Shown: positions 51,135 to 62,587 of the stretch, one piece after another | Layout of the letters: each line of letters begins with the position of its first letter | Numbering within the stretch: the stretch's first letter is position 1 | Source: Ceratopteris richardii | Lineage: Eukaryota > Streptophyta > Polypodiopsida > Polypodiales > Pteridaceae | Reading direction: 5' to 3' | Length of the DNA stretch: 64,000 nt | NCBI GenBank assembly: GCA_020310875.1 | Contig: CM035433.1 | Coordinates: 107,871,758-107,935,757, forward strand | Position numbers and translations under genes: made by a program | Notes under the pieces: model-generated | The model's database searches: none | Told to the model about the DNA's origin: nothing | The model's input: the letters and a program-made list of their open reading frames with translations, nothing else

Positions 51135-54100
51135 ATGGCAGAAGCAGGTACTAGTTCTCAAGCCGGATCTGGTGCCCAGATTGTGGACATAGAAACACTT
51201 CTCCTTGAGCCACGTCTCACCGCAAGACCGCAAGAGCTTCAAGCAGTGCATGTGCTCCCCATCCAGGATCCGCCACAAGGACACACTTCTCAAGTAGGTA
51301 AGCATGCGCATTGGTTCAGTGATGTTGCTGGACCACTGGGCGATGGAACCTATTTCTGGGAAGCAGAATTGGAATTCAATGGCAAATGGGGTCGATACCA
51401 CTTTTTCGCACGCGAGTTTGAAAGCTATCAAAATGCCGAAGTCATGAGATCAGTTTGGGTCAAAGCAGGTGTGGAAAGTTATTTCAGGACTCACTTACCA
51501 AAGCCGGATTTTTTATGATGTTCTTATCTGATCAGTACCATCACGCCAAGCAGAGCCAAGGGCGGCGACAGCACCTTTGTGTTGCCATCACTGCTGCCGG
51601 GTAATGAGCTTAAAAGATTCAAGTTGTCCCTCAATCTGGTAAGAGAAGCATTGGGTATGTATGGCATGCACATCCCAACAGAAAAGGAAACCATGGTTCC
51701 AGGTCGAATGAAGCACAAAGATCTTAATAAGCTGAAAGACATGGTCGCGATGACACCTACCATTGCGCTTCACCTGCGAACCATCATGCAACATTTTGCT
51801 TTTCCCGCCCAAGAACGATTCACAATGCCCCCGAAAAAAATATGGTTCAGTTTATATCTAGCAGAAACCGAAAGCCTGCCCATCAATGTGCCACACTGGA
51901 TCATAGATCAGATCCACCTAGCGCATCAAAGGTGGAACAAAAAACAGAAGAATGTGCTCCACGGGTGTTGTGCTTTGACCAGAATAATCTATAGATGCTT
52001 GGCTTATGACGTGCCTGTTCAGCGGGCACTCGTATGGTCCCGAGTCCAAGAATTCCAGAGAAGACTATCAGCAGCAGGTCCCCCATCAAAGAAGATGAGG
52101 GGGGGAGTCCAACTACCCTGTGCTCAACCAAGGGGAGCTACCGCTACACCAGAAATCACTCCTCCCCAGACACGACGAGTTAGGCCATTCACAATCCGGT
52201 TACCAAGACCAAGCACCGAGGGGCCTAATCTGGTGTTTCCACCCATTCCATCCGATTTGGAATTTCCGCAGGGATTTACTCTTGAGGACCTCACGGATGA
52301 AGAAATTGCCAGATTAATCTATGACTCTAACCTCGAAGCCGAAGCAGCGCGAGCTCAGGAACCGCGACCCCAAACAACATCGGCCCCCACCCAACCACAA
52401 GTTGTAGAAGTCGATGTAGATGAACAAGAGGCAGGAGGAGACGAAGAAGAAGCCGACGAAGAACAACATCAAGAATATGACGAACTCTCCGAGTTAGCAA
52501 GTGCCCCAGCATATTCGGCACAAATCAAGAGACTATATCGAACCATGCGACTCGTTCAGGAACAACATCAGATGTCTCTAGAACAGGGCAAAAGACTCAT
52601 GAACGACTTGCTAGCTGAGGAAGGTGTGGACGAGTTGTTCATTGAGTCCATGAACCTTCATGCCGACGCTGTAGGACTGGACGAGGCCATTCATGAGGCA
52701 ATGGCCTACATCCATAGGTTTGAAAAAAGAGTTCCCGTTCGTCCCAGGAGGTCCGGGAAGCAAATTCACATCAATACATCAGCACCAGGCGAGGCAGCAC
52801 AAGCAGAAGAATATCAGGAAGCTCCGTTCTCACCACCATCCCCACCTCACACTACACAATTCACTCCACCACAGGACACTAACACTACCACATCCACTAC
52901 CACTACCATCGTCATGGGCATCCCACTCTCTCCGGGAATCCAATACGGGGGAGTCACCATGCCCACCTTCACCACCCTGTTCACCGATGTCACATCCACT
53001 CCACCCACGATTCCCATCTACACCGTCACGCAAACAGTTGACACGATGGAAACATCACCAGCCACAGCACCGCTTCCTCCCCCCATGCCACCTTCATCAC
53101 CCATACCCCCTCCACCCACATCTCCGCTTACGTCCACATCATTCACCTCTCCCATTCCCGCCCCCATTCCCCCTGCATCTTCACCCCTCCCAGCATTATT
53201 TAATGTAAATAACATATTTTTAGCATTAAACCAATGTGTATACCAGCTCTAGAATGAGTACAAAGCTCTGGACAACCGGTATCAGCAACTGGAAACGCAC
53301 CATCAAAACTTACAAAGACAATTTCACATTCTACAAACAGAAAATGCAGAACTGAATCAACGCTACACGACGCTTGAGCAGGCTCACCAAACATTATTGG
53401 CGGCACCCCAACCATCGACCGAATCAGGTGCCAAACAACTAGAAGCTTTGCTCGAGGTATACCAAGTCGATAATCTCAAAGTCCGGCGTAACCTGGCACT
53501 TCTCAAAAAACACATGGCGGCTGCCCTTGAGGAAAACAAGAGACTGCAGCAGCAGAATGAAGCAAATCTAGAAGCAGCAATGGAAGGCTCTCCACACGAA
53601 ATTGATCCAGAGCAGTTTAAAGCTGTGCCCTCAGAGACAATGAAGACCATCTTGGACAGCTATGCGGATCTATTAGAAGCTCATGATGACTTGGAAAGGG
53701 AACGTGATGCGCTGCGCAATCAACTCCAAGAGCAACAGACAGCACCCAAAGTCACAGAAACGACCACGACTTCAGAGGAAGTCAAGGCATTGAAAGAGCA
53801 GGTGGCCGAATTACAGGCAAGATTACTCACACATGAAAGGCAACCCTCTCCAGTTGTCGAACCAGAACCCGAGGATTTGGTACCCATCGAGGTAGATGAG
53901 ACGTATGAGGAACCTTACGTTCCTATGCCAATGCCAGGTGGTGAGCAAACCGCAGAAGGAATGGATACGTTAGAAATCGAAGTACCTGAGTGGCTCCAAA
54001 CACTAGAGAAAACGGCATCAACTCATGAAGATCGAGTGGCAGTTCAGATCCAATCTATGGCAAAGATAGAGGACACTATTATTAAATCAGAATACTTCCG

Positions 54101-55166
54101 CAGCATGTCCCACCATAGATGGATCGAAACCAATGATGATCAATACGTGCCATATTGTATACTCCTGGCGGACTACAATGCAGAAATACAACATAGATGT
54201 GGCAAACCTCCAACGTTTGCTACACAATTTGGGCCAGATGATATCCCAGAGAGCGCCAAAAAAGGATCCATTCATCAACCCACTTGGAGGATCCGACTCC
54301 TCGAAACCTACCCGGAGATGGTTCGCACCTGGACGAATATGCCTCTTTTTATTAAATATAACCCTTGTTATGTTCCTGTACTCCGCAGACGCACATGGCC
54401 AGAGTTTACCATTGCAGTCAAGAATATCAAGGGATGCGCCAAATGGTTAAACTACGTCTATCTAGCACCCCCTCAAGGGCCTCCCACCGTCAATTACATG
54501 ATTTCCACTATACAGCACTGGAGCATCCGATTAAAGAATACCCCTGATGTAATGGCCCAGATGTGCATGAAAATTTTTGAGTTAATGCTCATTACATTCA
54601 GGACATTCAAGAATATCAAGGACCCACACTTCTCAGGCGTCGGATTCCTTACAGGAAACCAAGATTTAGTTTACGACATGAGCACCACTCCTTCCATAGA
54701 GGTGATATACGCTTGGCACGCCAGAATAAAATACCTCCCAGCCTGCTTTAAACAAACATTCGAAGAGATGTTCATAACAGGATTCTGGGAATACCACTCA
54801 GAAATATTTGTACCCAGACCCTCACATCTCCTCCATTTATTTGCTGTGGAGCGAACCATTCACTCAGAGCAGTTACGGGTGCCACATCCAGATGTCCCAG
54901 GGCCAGTCAATTGGGATGCATTGCTGACAGATCTAGCAAGGGGACTCAGGTTAGAAGAACACCACCTCGCCGCCGATGTTGTACAATACTATGTCCAAAA
55001 AGCAGCTAGACAAGGGTCTGTCAGGGGCGACAGACGCGAGAGTGGGGGGGGTGTTGGCAGTAGCCTTGGTACACCAGGACGTACAAGACATGAAAGTCAA
55101 AGAAGGGAGTCAGAGCGAAGGGACAGCACAAGCAAACAGGGCAGTCAAAGAAGATCTGGCAAGTAG
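51135..55166 (+). pseudogene. Post-pol ORF with two stops (element P)
   Basis: About 1344 codons in one frame (the frame is open from 51084), broken by TGA at 51516-51518 and TAG at 53250-53252. N-terminal part similar to M: G-x-W-G-R-Y-H-F-F, K-P-D-F, then W-N-K-K-Q-K-N-V-L-H-G. A low-complexity Pro/Ser/Thr-rich segment (52840-53200) follows, then a coiled coil (53260-53860), and the conserved C-terminal domain (54090-54840) with R-R-R-T-W-P-E-F, W-L-N-Y-V-Y and F-E-E-M-F-I-T-G-F-W-E-Y-H-S-E-I-F-V. The Arg/Ser/Gln tail crosses the polypurine tract and ends 115 bp inside the 3' LTR. The first stop stands where M has Arg. Function unknown; no membrane segment. Confidence 0.88.
55037..55051 (+). 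promoter_or_regulatory. Polypurine tract of gypsy P
   Basis: GCGAGAGTGGGGGGG plus G, directly before the 3' LTR. It is also coding sequence (Arg/Glu/Ser/Gly) of the post-pol ORF. Confidence 0.88.
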
Positions 55167-55767
55167 GCCAATATTTTTTCAAGACATTAATGCAAATCAA
55201 AGAGATGGACATGCAGGGAGGAAGAGCAAGTAGGGAGCTCGAAGATATGTATGGCAGATCACTAGAAGAAATCCCTACAACAACAGTGATTTTTATCACT
55301 AACAATCATTGTAAATATCATTTCACCTTTTTGTAGCTCCATTTTGTGCAAGCCAAGGAGTCCTTGAGCTTGAGGAGCCTTAGAAGTAGTTGCGTACCAA
55401 TTTTCGTATTTTTTAGATCTCGTTTGAGCCCCCAAATAAGCCCTGGAACCTAATTTTTAACTAGGCCGGACACTAGGTCTGGACAGGACCAAAAGCTAGT
55501 CAAAAACTATAAAAAGGGCTAGAGAGCTCATTTTTGGGGTTAGATTGTAATTGAAACGAACTTGTAAGAGCATTTTGAAAGTAATCTAAAAGCTCCATTG
55601 ATTCTCGCTCTTTGTCTTGCCATGTGTGCACGTGTGTGTGTATGTGTGTGCATGCTAGTGTGCTTCTCACTCACGCACTTGTGCCGCCACTTGCTCGAGG
55701 TCTCCATACCATCCTCACGTCTTCCCGGATTGACATTAAAGGAGGTGTTACTCATCATTGATCTACA
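55052..55767 (+). repeat. 3' LTR of gypsy P
   Basis: 716 bp, TGTTGGCAGTAG to GATCTACA. About four substitutions from the 5' LTR. TATAAAAA from 55509, TG tract at 55624-55652. The right flank GTGGG completes the target duplication. Confidence 0.95.
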
Positions 55768-57619
55768 GTGGGTCTTTAATATCTTTGAAGGTTCTGAAGG
55801 TTACCAGCATCAACTCGAATATCTTTATGCACATCTGAGCCATTACATCTGGGATGTTTCGCATTCTGACTCCCTAGTGGTGGATGGTAGAGAGCATGTA
55901 GCCCACTGTAGCTTGTCCCCGTGGTGGTGCCAGGTATATGTAATTGAGCCACTTTGCACATCCTTTGACATTCTTCACAGTGATGGCAAACTCAGGCCAT
56001 GTGCATCTTTTGAGTATGGGAGCATAACAGGGATTATACTTAATGACTAGTGGCATGTTATTCCAAGTTCGAACCATCTCAGGGTAAGTTTCTAAGAGTC
56101 ATAGCCGTCAGGTAGGTTGATGAATTGATCCTTGTTTAGCGCTCTCAAGGATATCATCAGGGCCTAATTGAGTGGCAAATGTTGGAGCCTTGCCACATCG
56201 TCGTTGAATTTCAGCGTTGTAATCTGCCAAGAGTACACAATACGGCACATACTGATCATCGTTGGTGCCTATCCATCTGTGATGAGACATACTTCAGAAA
56301 TATTCTGATTTGATAATGGTGTCCTTAATCTTGGTCATGGACTCAATCTAGACCGCGACTTGCTCGTCATGTGTATTGGCCGTTTTTTTGAGTTTCTGCA
56401 TCCATTCTGGGGCTTCTACCTGTAGAGAATATCAAGTCTGCTTGAAACCAGAAAAGTGTGTTTTCATGGTCAGGCAAGGCAAGATTCTAGGACACATAGT
56501 GTCAAAGAATGGCATATCCACTGATGAAGAGAAAGTGAGAGTGATCGGAGAACTACCTAGGCCAAAGAATGTCAAGGAATTGCAAGCTTTCATTGGGCAT
56601 TGTGGCTATTACCGACACTTTATACACATGTATGCCATCATTGCAAAGCCTCTGTACGGACTTTTGACCAATTTTGAGTGGACTGAGGAATGTGATAACT
56701 CCTTCAATGAGCTTAAACGACGATTATGCTTAGCGCCAATCTTGACTACACCAGATTGGAATAAGCCCTTTCATGTGCATGTGGATGCATCCAATTAGTG
56801 TGTACTCGCACAACCTACTTGCGAAGGTAATATGGATCTCCCAATTGCCTATGCTAGTAGACAACTAAATACGGCTGAACGGAATTACACCACTATTGAG
56901 AGAGAAGGATTAGGCATGGTATATGTGGTTAAGAAGTTTAGACACTATTTGCTTGCAAATAAGTTTAAATTTTTTACTGACCATCAAGCATTGTTATATC
57001 TCGTGAACAAGCCATGCAATACAGGTAGATTAGTAAGATGGTTTCTCTTGCTAATGGAATATGACTTTGAGGTTGTGGTGAGGAAACGGAAGACTGAAGC
57101 ACACCAACATGCACACACATACACACACACATGCACACACGGCAAGAACAAAGAGAGAGACAATGGAGTTCTTTAGATTACTCAAAAGTTCTCTTACAAG
57201 TTCAATTCTACAACAAGCTAACCTCAAAAATGAGCTCTCTAGCTCTTTTTGACTAGTTTTTGGCATTGTCCAGACCTAGTGTCCGGCCTAGTTAAAAATT
57301 AGGTTCTAGGGCCTATTTGAGGGCTCAAATGGAGTCTAAAAAATATGAAAATTGATAGGTAGGTACTTCTAATGCTCCTCAAGCTCAAGGACTCCTTGGC
57401 TTGCATAGAATGGAGTCGAAACTATCCAAAAACGGTATTTACAAGGTTAAGGAAGTGATGAAAATCACTGTTCAAATGCAGTTTGGTTGGAAAATTTGGA
57501 TGGCCTATTTGCCAGATCTTTGTTGACTACCTTGTCTGCTTGTGCCTTCTCTCTGCTCTAGCTCCCTTCTTTGGCTTCCTTGTCTTGTGAGTCCTTCGGT
57601 GCCTTGACTGCTACCAACA
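55768..57619 (-). mobile_element. Element K', second part
   Basis: Duplicate of 3662-5513: minus-strand post-pol remnants (56290-55874), the inverted plus-strand RT/RNase H piece (about 56419-57088, same stop before the deleted part of RNase H) and the truncated LTR (57089-57619). Target duplication TCGTG at 57620-57624. About nine base differences from copy 1. Confidence 0.85.
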
Positions 57620-58790
57620 TCGTGCCCAAGAAGAACAAAAAATTGCATGTGTGTAATAACCTTAAAAAAGTTAACGATGCCCTGATTAGAGACAGTTATC
57701 CTCTTTGTATCAAGGAACATCTATTGGAATGAGTCACGGGCAAGGAAGTTTACAACTTTCTTGATAGATTCTCAGGCTATAATGAAGTAGCCATTGCTCC
57801 AGAAGATCAACACAAGACGGCTTTTGCCACATTTCCTGTGATGCCACTGCTCCAGAAGTAGCCATTGCTCCAAAAGATCAACACAAGATGGCTTTTGCAT
57901 TTCATGTGATGCCATTTTGGCTAACGAATGCACCTGCCATATTTCAATGACCCATGTGTCATGTTTTTAATGAATTCTTAAGAAAGAATTTGGAAGTTTA
58001 TGTGGACAACATATGTGCGCATTCTAACATGAGGCAGACCCACATTCCTAAACTAAGACAGATTCTTGAGAAATGTTGAGAATATCAGGTTTGCTTGAAG
58101 CCAAAGAAGTGTATTTTCATGGTCAAGCAAGGCAAAATTCTAGGAAACATTATGTCAAAGAACAGAATCTCTACGGATGAAGAAAAGGTGAAAGTAATTG
58201 CAGACCTACCTAGGCCAAAGAATGTGAAATAGGTACAGGCTTTCATGGATCATTGTGGTTATTATCCGTGATGTATATACATGTATGCTATCATTGCAAA
58301 TCCTTTGTACTCTCTTTTGACCAAGTTTGAATGGATGGATGAATGTGAGAAATCATTCAATGAACTTAAATGACGCTTGTGTTCAGCACCTATATTAACA
58401 ACATCGGATTGAAGTAAGCCATTCCATGTACATGTGGATGCATCCAACTATGCCATAGGATGTGTGTTGGCACAACCTATGAATGAAGGTAATATGGATC
58501 TTCCCATAGCTTATGCAAGTAGGCAATTAAACACAGGCAAAAGAAATACACCATGACGGAGCACGAGGGATTAGGAATGATTTATGTGGTAGAGATATTC
58601 AGGCACTAGTTATTGGCAAACAAGTTCAAATTCTTCACTAATCATCAGGCATTGTTGTACTTCGTCAATAAGCCCTGTAACACCGGACGATTGATACGTT
58701 GGTATCTATTACTAATAAAATACAACTTTAAAGTAGTAGTCAGAAAGGGAAGAACCCACCTTAGAGCTGACAACCTTTCATGATTGACTA
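57620..58790 (+). pseudogene. Decayed gypsy RT and RNase H, second copy (G')
   Basis: Duplicate of 5514-6690 with the same Y-V-D-N active-site change (about 57999-58010), the same local duplication (57781-57918) and shared stops. One extra stop (58229-58231), where copy 1 still has Gln, shows separate decay. Confidence 0.85.
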
Positions 58791-60476
58791 CGGGAGAAGC
58801 TCCTCAAGGAATAGCGGGTGAGCAACCAGAGACATACCTGTTTAATCTTGAGATACTACCTAAATGGGCCAAGACTATTGTCCCTATTCTCACATTTGGA
58901 CCCAAGAATCCGAGGATCAAAGAAGGAGACATTATCAAATCACAAAGATACCAGATACTAGCAAGAAGCATATACAAACAAGATAATCAAAAAATTATTG
59001 CTTGTTGCATAGATGAATCAGAACACAATAATTGGTTGCAAATAGCACATGTAGGTGCATTGAAGCAACATCATTTGAAACAGCGTACATTGTAGACTCT
59101 ACACATATTAGGAGTATATTGGCCTTCTATGGAAGCAAACATAGGCTATTTAAAGAATGTCCTGTATGTTGTGGAAAACCCCCAGTGGAACATGCAACTT
59201 TGTGTATTGTGTCTCTCACTCCAGAATGGAGTGAACCCATGGTGACATACTTAAGGACGAAAACATTCCCTCAAGGAATGATATTAGCAAGACAAAGAAG
59301 TCTAGAGCAGGAAGCTCAAGATTATGTACCCATTGGCAATAACCTATACAAACGAGGAAGAGATGGATACTTGAGACAGTGTGTTCAAGAGACTGATTAC
59401 TTGAGTGTATTAGAGAGTGCACACCAAGGTGTTGTAGGAGGTCATTTTGGCTCCGATAGAATAATCAAAGCCATTGTATTTGCAGGATTATGGTGGCCCA
59501 CTCTTCACATGGATGCACATACCTATGTTAAGAGATGTGATGTGTGCCAAAGAACGCAGTTTCCTACTTGCATAGATGAAATGCCACTGAAACGTGCATT
59601 CTCTAAGTGGGATATAGACTTCATAGGACCCATTAATGCCCCTTCTAAAGGTTCTCATGTGGAATACATCATAGTAGTGATAGATTGTCTTATCGAATGG
59701 GTAGAAGTTAAGGTGACAAAAAGAAGTATGCACACACGATGGAAAAATTCTTATTTGAAAATGTCTTTATGAGATATGGATTTCCTATAGCTTTGGTGAG
59801 CAATAAAGGAGCTCACCTTCTAAACCAGGTCATCGAATATTTGTTATAGGATTTCATGGTGATTCACAAGAAATCCACACCATATCATCCTCATGCCAAT
59901 GGTCAGATAGAAAGTACTAAGAAGATCCTGTGTAATGTATTGACAAAACTCATGAACAACAAACATTCACATTGGGACAAACAGTTACATCATGTTGTTT
60001 GGGCATATCGAGTGGCCTACAAGACCGTACTCAATGCAAATCCCTTTGAGATGGTTTTTGGTCAAAATGTTGTGCTCCCTTTGGACTTTTTGATACCCAC
60101 CCTTAAGGTTGCAGAAGAATATCAGTGGACAAGCCATGAATTATCATCAAGGATAATGGACTTGGAGCGATTTGGAGAAACCAAGCTGAAAGCGGCAGCA
60201 AGGATATATGTAGCAAAGACGTGAGAGAAAGCCTATTTTGATGCACATGTGGAAGATAAAGGTTTAAAAGAAAGTGACTTAGTCCTAGTGTATACATTGA
60301 AACAACGTGCACGGAAGATAGAGAAACATGGTTATGGACCTATGATTATTAACAGACTATCGACAAGTGGAGTAGTTCAATTAGCCATGCTAGAAGGAGA
60401 GATAATGCCTTATTACATTAGTGGATGTAGAGTCAAGCTTTATGAGGAACCTCTTATGGAGGACATGCTTAGATGA
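58784..60476 (+). pseudogene. Decayed integrase, second copy (G')
   Basis: Duplicate of 6670-8368. The pre-integrase part stays open longer here (58784-59095, including A-H-V-G-A-L-K-Q-H-H) because copy 1 has gained a stop at 6845-6847. The second HHCC module (59418-59550), D-F-I-G-P-I (about 59614), S-N-K-G in place of S-D-R-G, and G-Q-I-E-S-T (59904-59922) follow. The frame at 59856-60224 is longer than in copy 1 because copy 1 has a stop at 8030-8032. Confidence 0.85.
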
Positions 60477-60482
60477 CTCACA

Positions 60483-62247
60483 TTGGCAAAGAAGCATAAG
60501 GAGGAAGAAAAGAGAATACATGAGGAAGCTCAGGTTGAAGCTCTAGAACGCATTAGATGCATGAAATTAAGAAGACCAGGATTAGGGAGAGAACATTATA
60601 ACCAATTCGAGGAAGCACCAAGATACCCCATGGCCATGTGTCAAACAAAGTCAACTGCTCATCCTATCATACTGAATAAGATACCATTCGTTACAGTCAT
60701 CCTAGACGAAGGCAGCATCCACCATGAGCTTAGGGCTTTAATTAATTCAAGTATTGTGACTAGTGCGATTAGAGGTCTCACTATAAGGACTCAAGATTAG
60801 AAATGCAACCAATTGAGGCTTAGCTCATAGGGCTAGGAGGCATGGAAACTCCTTGCATGGGTGAGGTAGACCTTCCTATCCTCATACGCGAAGCGACCAC
60901 GACTATGAAACTCCTAGTGTGCCATGGCGATGACCTGATGGAACCATTAATCCTTGGCCAAGATTGGTTATACGATCATTTAGTGGACCTAAATCTTAGA
61001 TGAGGTTCCTTGCAACTCAAGACCTTAGACTACAACGAGTGATACTACTTGACTTCCCTAACAATACCCCACCTGAGGAATGTAACCCTACACCATATGG
61101 AATGACTGGGAAGGCAGACCAAAAGATTTTTGGTCAAATCCATCAGACAAGCACACTCCATCCAAAGTCAACCCATGAGAGCTTGGCGATGGATAGTTGC
61201 TAGTCAGGAGGATGTCAGGAGATCTTCCCCTGGTCTTCCTTTACACAGGAAGGGGTTCACATCAGCGGTCAGGTGGGATACATTAGCGAACAAATGGGGA
61301 CCATAGGCTCTTGTGTCCCATCCTCCACACTTCTCGCAGACGAGCCTATATCTGTTGTACAGAATGCCTCACTTCCTAATGGGCAGGTCATGCAAGTGTT
61401 GGACGTCACTTCTTTTCCAAAGCAGAGTGTCAACCAGACTTCTCAACCACGACCTCTAAGAAGTCAACCATGACTAAGGAACCCAAATTGATGATCATAC
61501 TAGACAAAACAAAAGTGGAAGCAGTACCAAAAACCCAAGACAAGCAACAGAAAGCAAGTATGGGTGCCAAAAGGACAAAAAGTACCAACAGTTTCCATCA
61601 ATGAAAAAAATAATAAGAAGAAGTCAAGGCAAAAGCAGAGTCAGTATCCAACCTACCCTCGACCTTATGTTCCATCGATGAGGACCAGACACATTTGGAT
61701 TGCCAAGAAGTACTTAACAAAACGACCCACACCCATGCAGATTTGGGTACCAAAGAATTGTATTTGAGCTGAAAACCCAAGCCATGTATGTAATATTCAT
61801 CCCTTTGACATCACTCCACCCATCGACACCACTACTGCCTGGTTCACCTTTTGTACATCAACAAAAGAACATAACCCACCCATCAACTCTTAGGAAATGG
61901 ATGCCAAAATGTGTCCAAAAACCTCCACATGATCCTTTGTATAACATAACACTTCCTGTGTCTAACCATTACCCTTGTAATAATTCACCCAGGACTCAAA
62001 TTTGAATAAATTCACCCAGACTAACCCACCACCACTTGTAATAACATCTCATCACAAGCAATGTATGCAATATCTAAAGCATGTAGGCATCTAGTGACCT
62101 GCATGTTTATAAGAAATCACTCCATAAACTAGCTCATGACACTTGGCTACATGGGTTACACATCAGCTATGGAAAGGGATTTCGGTCTCAGTTTATTGGG
62201 ATCATAATTAATTTCCATACTAATGTGTTATCCTTTTGTAGCAGATC
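60483..62247 (+). pseudogene. Decayed second retropepsin and W-V-P-K tail, second copy (G')
   Basis: Duplicate of 8376-10101 with a better preserved helix (K-K-H-K-E-E-E-K-R-I-H-E-E-A, 60489-60545), a retropepsin remnant (A-L-I-N-S-S near 60735, L-I-L-G-Q-D-W near 60950) and W-V-P-K motifs near 61561 and 61740. It carries a 34-bp insertion at about 62080 that copy 1 lacks. Confidence 0.75.
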
Positions 62248-62587
62248 ATGTCTACACTCATTTCAATCATCATGCAAACTGAAGGAACTTCCTAGGTTGG
62301 CCCTAGTGTGATAGTGGTCAATTTTGGTAATATGTTAGCTGAATCTTACCCTACATCGCAACCACCAGAATTTCAAGGTTTCAAAGGACCGATGCCAATC
62401 AATGATCCTCCTATAGGACACACTGAAAAAGTTCATAGCAACTCACATTGGCTCCAAGGTCTAGCAGGACCCCTAGCAGACACACACTTTATCTATGACT
62501 CCATGATTTGTTTTGATGGTAACAAGTGGGGCAGATATCAGTTTTTCTCATGTGAATTCGAAGAGCTTCAAAATTCAAAGGAGTTAC
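62248..62587 (+). pseudogene. Start of post-pol ORF, second copy (G')
   Basis: Duplicate of 10102-10441, with ATG 62248, the same early stop, N-K-W-G-R-Y and truncation by a copia LTR at the same base. Confidence 0.75.

Larger units (their letters stand above)
21837..55767 (+). mobile_element. Ty3/gypsy element P, near full length
   Basis: LTRs at 21837-22552 and 55052-55767 (716 bp each, about 4 differences), flanked by the 5-bp duplication GTGGG (21832-21836, 55768-55772). Without the nested element M it is 16,970 bp. Internal order: tRNA-Asp primer site, leader with array, gag-pol (41456-50929), post-pol ORF (51135-55166), polypurine tract. Three in-frame stops (46655, 51516, 53250) are the only breaks I see in its ORFs. 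Low LTR divergence implies a young insertion. It belongs to the same lineage as M, K, G and N; the tRNA-Asp site and lack of a chromodomain suggest a non-chromovirus clade, which is an inference. Confidence 0.93.
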
